From Skeletonema tropicum (taxonomy: Eukaryota; Bacillariophyta; Thalassiosirophyceae; Thalassiosirales; Thalassiosiraceae), in contig CM074132.1 in the NCBI GenBank assembly GCA_037178625.1, positions 3,410,001 to 3,474,000 on the forward strand: a stretch of DNA of 64,000 bases, given 5' to 3'. Under the pieces are notes generated by a model, which was not told the DNA's origin, searched no databases, and saw only the letters and a list, made by a program, of their open reading frames with translations. Below are positions 57,801-64,000 of the stretch, piece after piece; position 1 is the first letter of the stretch, and every line of letters begins with the position of its first letter. The translations under genes and the position numbers were made by a program.

Positions 57801-60800
57801 AGGGAAACGTTGTTCACACTTCACTAAAGCATTGAATGCAGCAAACTTCATCTTTATACTACAGCGAATGATTAACACTCCAGCTCTCTCATGATACAAT
57901 TCTCTCTCCACACTTACTTCTACCCGTGTTCATGCGTTTGGCACACATTCCCAATGCACAGTCCAGTTTAGAAAGCTTGTCAATTGATTCTCGAACTTGA
58001 CTCCTCATTTCACTCTCATACACAACATCCTCACCATCACCCTCCTCCTCATCATCTTCATAATCATCACAACATCCATCCTCCGTGCTCAACGTCAACC
58101 ACGCCATGGAATAAAATGAATGAAGCAAATCCGGCATGGCACCCACAACCTTCCCAAATCCGCCATACGGGCTTTGACACGTGAGTACATATTCTCGTAA
58201 TGCCACCAAGATAAGTGCCCCCCTTGAATCCACCGCCGACACAGTATCCTCCTTCATCACTACCCTCTTTGGTCGTCGGAACAGTCTCGAGTCCATAAAT
58301 CCACTCGACAATCTCCTCCCGATTCACATGCACATCTTCCCCCACACTCCCACAAATCAATTCATCACCGAAGCGGATGAATAGTGAATAGATCTGAGCT
58401 CTTCGCTCGATCGCTCAGCGGTATGTTATTTGAGATAGGCATCTTGATTTGAGAATCCGGCATTCACTTTTGATTTTTTGACCTCCACCTTGCTTGAGCA
58501 GCTCACAATGATGATAACGGTCGTATCTTCCGTTCTAGTAGTCCAATGAGGGCGATAAGTGTCGTTTTGGAAAGCTCTTGAGCAGGTCTATCGATTAGAC
58601 ATACTAACGGCCTCATTGGATGACTTTTCTCCAATCGAACCGGTCAAAAACGAGGTCAGAAAGTGATCGGCGGCTTGCAAACCGGCTTTACAGCCCGAAT
58701 TTTCAAAGTAGAGGTCAAAAGCCCTCAAAAGAATCAAATTCGACAATATGACAACCATTGGAAAGCTCTCTTCATTCTGCATCGATTAGTACCATTATTA
58801 TTCTCAAAATAACAATCATTGCTCGGGCAGGGCCCTCGCGAAAGGACGACAACACTGAGAAAGTAAGATCCAGACAATCGGTTCACGTGAAATCTCAAAA
58901 AGCGACCACTTTAATGCTGTAAGTACTAATCCAAAGACAATAAACAGAGCTCGGCCGAGGGCCCTCGCACGCTTCGCTGAAGACACTTGCTGTAGATCAG
59001 TGTGGTCCAGACAGTTGGCACGAGCGCATCAGGACGCTGCGCTGAAGAACGACACTTAAGATCTATGACAGTCGGTACATGTACCGTCATTTATTACAAC
59101 ATTAACTTCCACTTGCCTCGACTACGCTCGGCTACCAATCATCCCTAACATAACAAACATAACAATCAACCAATCTGTTACGTAGCAATTCCTAACAGCA
59201 GCAGCCACACACTCCACTCCTCCTCCAGCCAATCCCCAACAACAACGTAGCAATCCCCAACAGCAGCACTCCCTCTTCATCATCAACAGCAACAACAACT
59301 ACTGCTACGGCACTGCTGCTGCTGTCGGAGGAGGAGAGGAGTGTGTTGGGGAGTGGCTGTTGTTGTTGCTGTTGGTGTTGGGGATTGGTTGTGTTATTAT
59401 TGTTGGAGGAGGGATACGGATACGCAACAACCAAATGATGCCGAGCGCAGCCAAACCAGTTAGTGGATGCGCCGGCCCCAAGTGGTCGTTCTTCAGCGAA
59501 GCGTCATCACCCACCCGTGCCAACCCATCATTGAACACACTGATCGATGCTTCTGTCTTCAGCGCAGCGTTGGGTCGAGCTGTGCCAACTGTCATGTTCG
59601 AGCAGATGGAAGTGGGAGCGAGCGAGCCTACTTCGACGTACCAATCATCATTAACGGCACCGCATTAAAATTAGTGTGTTTCGTGAGGGCGACCGCAGGG
59701 AGGCCGAACTGTGATTGATTCTACTAATCGATAGAGCTTGAAATGACGATTCCAATGGTTGTCTTGTTGTTACTCTTCTCTTTTTCAAAATTCGATTCGA
59801 TTTGGAATGTGGCGTGGATTCGGGGCTCGGCGTAAGGAATGTAGAGGTCGATTTAGTTGACTACACTGACAAAAGATTGATATTTGGCTTTGAAACTACA
59901 ACCAATCGATAGAGCGCAATGAGAGCTTTCCAAAACAATACTCATTGTCTTATTGCGACCATTACAAGTCCAGATGGAAAGGGAAACGTTGTTCACACTT
60001 CACTAAAGCATTGAATGCAGCAAACTTCATCTTTATACTACAGCGAATGATTAACACTCCAGCTCTCTCATGATACAATTCTCTCTCCACACTTACTTCT
60101 ACCCGTGTTCATGCGTTTGGCACACATTCCCAATGCACAGTCCAGTTTAGAAAGCTTGTCAATTGATTCTCGAACTTGACTCCTCATTTCACTCTCATAC
60201 ACAACATCCTCACCATCACCCTCCTCCTCATCATCTTCATAATCATCACAACATCCATCCTCCGTGCTCAACGTCAACCACGCCATGGAATAAAATGAAT
60301 GAAGCAAATCCGGCATGGCACCCACAACCTTCCCAAATCCGCCATACGGGCTTTGACACGTGAGTACATATTCTCGTAATGCCACCAAGATAAGTGCCCC
60401 CCTTGAATCCACCGCCGACACAGTATCCTCCTTCATCACTACCCTCTTTGGTCGTCGGAACAGTCTCGAGTCCATAAATCCACTCGACAATCTCCTCCCG
60501 ATTCACATGCACATCTTCCCCCACACTCCCACAAATCAATTCATCACCGAAGCGGATGAATAGTGAATAGATCTGAGCTCTTCGCTCGATCGCTCAGCGG
60601 TATGTTATTTGAGATAGGCATCTTGATTTGAGAATCCGGCATTCACTTTTGATTTTTTGACCTCCACCTTGCTTGAGCAGCTCACAATGATGATAACGGT
60701 CGTATCTTCCGTTCTAGTAGTCCAATGAGGGCGATAAGTGTCGTTTTGGAAAGCTCTTGAGCAGGTCTATCGATTAGACATACTAACGGCCTCATTGGAT

Positions 60801-63800
60801 GACTTTTCTCCAATCGAACCGGTCAAAAACGAGGTCAGAAAGTGATCGGCGGCTTGCAAACCGGCTTTACAGCCCGAATTTTCAAAGTAGAGGTCAAAAG
60901 CCCTCAAAAGAATCAAATTCGACAATATGACAACCATTGGAAAGCTCTCTTCATTCTGCATCGATTAGTACCATTATTATTCTCAAAATAACAATCATTG
61001 CTCGGGCAGGGCCCTCGCGAAAGGACGACAACACTGAGAAAGTAAGATCCAGACAATCGGTTCACGTGAAATCTCAAAAAGCGACCACTTTAATGCTGTA
61101 AGTACTAATCCAAAGACAATAAACAGAGCTCGGCCGAGGGCCCTCGCACGCTTCGCTGAAGACACTTGCTGTAGATCAGTGTGGTCCAGACAGTTGGCAC
61201 GAGCGCATCAGGACGCTGCGCTGAAGAACGACACTTAAGATCTATGACAGTCGGTACATGTACCGTCATTTATTACAACATTAACTTCCACTTGCCTCGA
61301 CTACGCTCGGCTACCAATCATCCCTAACATAACAAACATAACAATCAACCAATCTGTTACGTAGCAATTCCTAACAGCAGCAGCCACACACTCCACTCCT
61401 CCTCCAGCCAATCCCCAACAACAACGTAGCAATCCCCAACAGCAGCACTCCCTCTTCATCATCAACAGCAACAACAACTACTGCTACGGCACTGCTGCTG
61501 CTGTCGGAGGAGGAGAGGAGTGTGTTGGGGAGTGGCTGTTGTTGTTGCTGTTGGTGTTGGGGATTGGTTGTGTTATTATTGTTGGAGGAGGGATACGGAT
61601 ACGCAACAACCAAATGATGCCGAGCGCAGCCAAACCAGTTAGTGGATGCGCCGGCCCCAAGTGGTCGTTCTTCAGCGAAGCGTCATCACCCACCCGTGCC
61701 AACCCATCATTGAACACACTGATCGATGCTTCTGTCTTCAGCGCAGCGTTGGGTCGAGCTGTGCCAACTGTCATGTTCGAGCAGATGGAAGTGGGAGCGA
61801 GCGAGCCTACTTCGACGTACCAATCATCATTAACGGCACCGCATTAAAATTAGTGTGTTTCGTGAGGGCGACCGCAGGGAGGCCGAACTGTGATTGATTC
61901 TACTAATCGATAGAGCTTGAAATGACGATTCCAATGGTTGTCTTGTTGTTACTCTTCTCTTTTTCAAAATTCGATTCGATTTGGAATGTGGCGTGGATTC
62001 GGGGCTCGGCGTAAGGAATGTAGAGGTCGATTTAGTTGACTACACTGACAAAAGATTGATATTTGGCTTTGAAACTACAACCAATCGATAGAGCGCAATG
62101 AGAGCTTTCCAAAACAATACTCATTGTCTTATTGCGACCATTACAAGTCCAGATGGAAAGGGAAACGTTGTTCACACTTCACTAAAGCATTGAATGCAGC
62201 AAACTTCATCTTTATACTACAGCGAATGATTAACACTCCAGCTCTCTCATGATACAATTCTCTCTCCACACTTACTTCTACCCGTGTTCATGCGTTTGGC
62301 ACACATTCCCAATGCACAGTCCAGTTTAGAAAGCTTGTCAATTGATTCTCGAACTTGACTCCTCATTTCACTCTCATACACAACATCCTCACCATCACCC
62401 TCCTCCTCATCATCTTCATAATCATCACAACATCCATCCTCCGTGCTCAACGTCAACCACGCCATGGAATAAAATGAATGAAGCAAATCCGGCATGGCAC
62501 CCACAACCTTCCCAAATCCGCCATACGGGCTTTGACACGTGAGTACATATTCTCGTAATGCCACCAAGATAAGTGCCCCCCTTGAATCCACCGCCGACAC
62601 AGTATCCTCCTTCATCACTACCCTCTTTGGTCGTCGGAACAGTCTCGAGTCCATAAATCCACTCGACAATCTCCTCCCGATTCACATGCACATCTTCCCC
62701 CACACTCCCACAAATCAATTCATCACCGAAGCGGATGAATAGTGAATAGATCTGAGCTCTTCGCTCGATCGCTCAGCGGTATGTTATTTGAGATAGGCAT
62801 CTTGATTTGAGAATCCGGCATTCACTTTTGATTTTTTGACCTCCACCTTGCTTGAGCAGCTCACAATGATGATAACGGTCGTATCTTCCGTTCTAGTAGT
62901 CCAATGAGGGCGATAAGTGTCGTTTTGGAAAGCTCTTGAGCAGGTCTATCGATTAGACATACTAACGGCCTCATTGGATGACTTTTCTCCAATCGAACCG
63001 GTCAAAAACGAGGTCAGAAAGTGATCGGCGGCTTGCAAACCGGCTTTACAGCCCGAATTTTCAAAGTAGAGGTCAAAAGCCCTCAAAAGAATCAAATTCG
63101 ACAATATGACAACCATTGGAAAGCTCTCTTCATTCTGCATCGATTAGTACCATTATTATTCTCAAAATAACAATCATTGCTCGGGCAGGGCCCTCGCGAA
63201 AGGACGACAACACTGAGAAAGTAAGATCCAGACAATCGGTTCACGTGAAATCTCAAAAAGCGACCACTTTAATGCTGTAAGTACTAATCCAAAGACAATA
63301 AACAGAGCTCGGCCGAGGGCCCTCGCACGCTTCGCTGAAGACACTTGCTGTAGATCAGTGTGGTCCAGACAGTTGGCACGAGCGCATCAGGACGCTGCGC
63401 TGAAGAACGACACTTAAGATCTATGACAGTCGGTACATGTACCGTCATTTATTACAACATTAACTTCCACTTGCCTCGACTACGCTCGGCTACCAATCAT
63501 CCCTAACATAACAAACATAACAATCAACCAATCTGTTACGTAGCAATTCCTAACAGCAGCAGCCACACACTCCACTCCTCCTCCAGCCAATCCCCAACAA
63601 CAACGTAGCAATCCCCAACAGCAGCACTCCCTCTTCATCATCAACAGCAACAACAACTACTGCTACGGCACTGCTGCTGCTGTCGGAGGAGGAGAGGAGT
63701 GTGTTGGGGAGTGGCTGTTGTTGTTGCTGTTGGTGTTGGGGATTGGTTGTGTTATTATTGTTGGAGGAGGGATACGGATACGCAACAACCAAATGATGCC

Positions 63801-64000
63801 GAGCGCAGCCAAACCAGTTAGTGGATGCGCCGGCCCCAAGTGGTCGTTCTTCAGCGAAGCGTCATCACCCACCCGTGCCAACCCATCATTGAACACACTG
63901 ATCGATGCTTCTGTCTTCAGCGCAGCGTTGGGTCGAGCTGTGCCAACTGTCATGTTCGAGCAGATGGAAGTGGGAGCGAGCGAGCCTACTTCGACGTACC

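Larger units (their letters stand above)
37420..64000 (-). repeat. Tandem array B: about 2179-bp units derived from the PGGT1B-like gene
   Basis: Using the acacactcc word as origin, full units start at 37420, 39598, 41776, 43956, 46137, 48314, 50493, 52670, 54849, 57028, 59207 and 61386, with a partial one from 63565. Spacings are 2177-2181 bp, and exactly 2179 in the last several. Along + each unit has: a CAG/CAA-rich hairpin, a spacer, the 3' flank, the C-terminal gene end, the fused N-terminal gene end, and the 5' flank. The layout is that of array A, but a different part of the gene is retained. Differences are mainly 1-3 bp indels. The array continues past the window. Confidence 0.95.

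Noticed and set aside
25286..64000. Small ORFs that recur in every array unit (for example 101, 86, 79, 97 and 102 codons)
   Set aside because: They recur only because the DNA repeats. They overlap each other on both strands, lack motifs, and the ones that look conserved are frames of the PGGT1B stubs or of flank DNA.
25286..64000. CRISPR array or centromeric satellite
   Set aside because: Units of 1.6-2.2 kb with gene content are not CRISPR repeats. Base composition is not the strongly AT-rich type reported for diatom centromeres, and no other centromere evidence is visible.

Overview
The window looks like nuclear DNA from a centric diatom of the Thalassiosira/Skeletonema/Cyclotella type. 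The grounds are short GT-AG introns (95-98 bp), an M11 (gametolysin-like) metalloprotease with a diatom-style Pro-rich and Cys-rich tail, a MYND/Sel1-repeat gene family, Ty1/copia remnants, and many eukaryotic repeats with no operon structure. This placement is inference; no marker gene fixes the species.

Layout: (1) 1-3.2 kb holds ordinary genes: the 3' end of a GT64 (exostosin-type) glycosyltransferase on +, and a TPR protein and a MYND/RING-like/Sel1 protein on -. (2) 3.2-5.2 kb is non-coding and contains a 474-bp LTR-miniature-like element with a 5-bp target duplication. (3) 5.1-17.1 kb is a three-copy tandem duplication. Each unit carries an RBR-type (RING-IBR-RING) ubiquitin ligase gene on + facing a relic of the Sel1 family on -. 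Copy 1 has lost the catalytic RING2 core, copy 2 is frameshifted, and copy 3 is intact. A 3.16-kb DNA transposon with a decayed transposase sits exactly between copies 1 and 2; the copy 2/3 junction preserves its empty site. (4) 17.1-18.2 kb is a 5'-truncated, frameshifted copia pol end plus a probable LTR. (5) 18.9-21.9 kb is a complete four-exon secreted M11 metalloprotease gene. (6) 22.26-22.98 kb is a long palindromic, MITE-like element.

(7) 23.4 kb to the window end (over 40 kb) is one structure: rearranged and internally deleted copies of a protein geranylgeranyltransferase type I beta-subunit gene (PGGT1B-like, - strand), amplified head to tail. A chimeric 'founder' locus (23.4-25.5 kb) still shows most of the coding sequence in two pieces. 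It is followed by array A, seven full 1622-1624-bp units keeping only the gene's N-terminal end and its flanks. After a 500-N gap comes array B, twelve full units of about 2179 bp plus a partial one. In array B the first roughly 60 codons are fused to about the last 95-100, with the middle of the gene deleted. Each unit carries the gene's 5' flank, a coding stub, its 3' flank and a strong hairpin.

The arrays are the most unusual feature of the window: a satellite-like array built from deletion derivatives of a housekeeping gene together with their presumed promoter side. None of the array copies can encode a working enzyme, because the Zn-binding Asp/Cys segment is absent.
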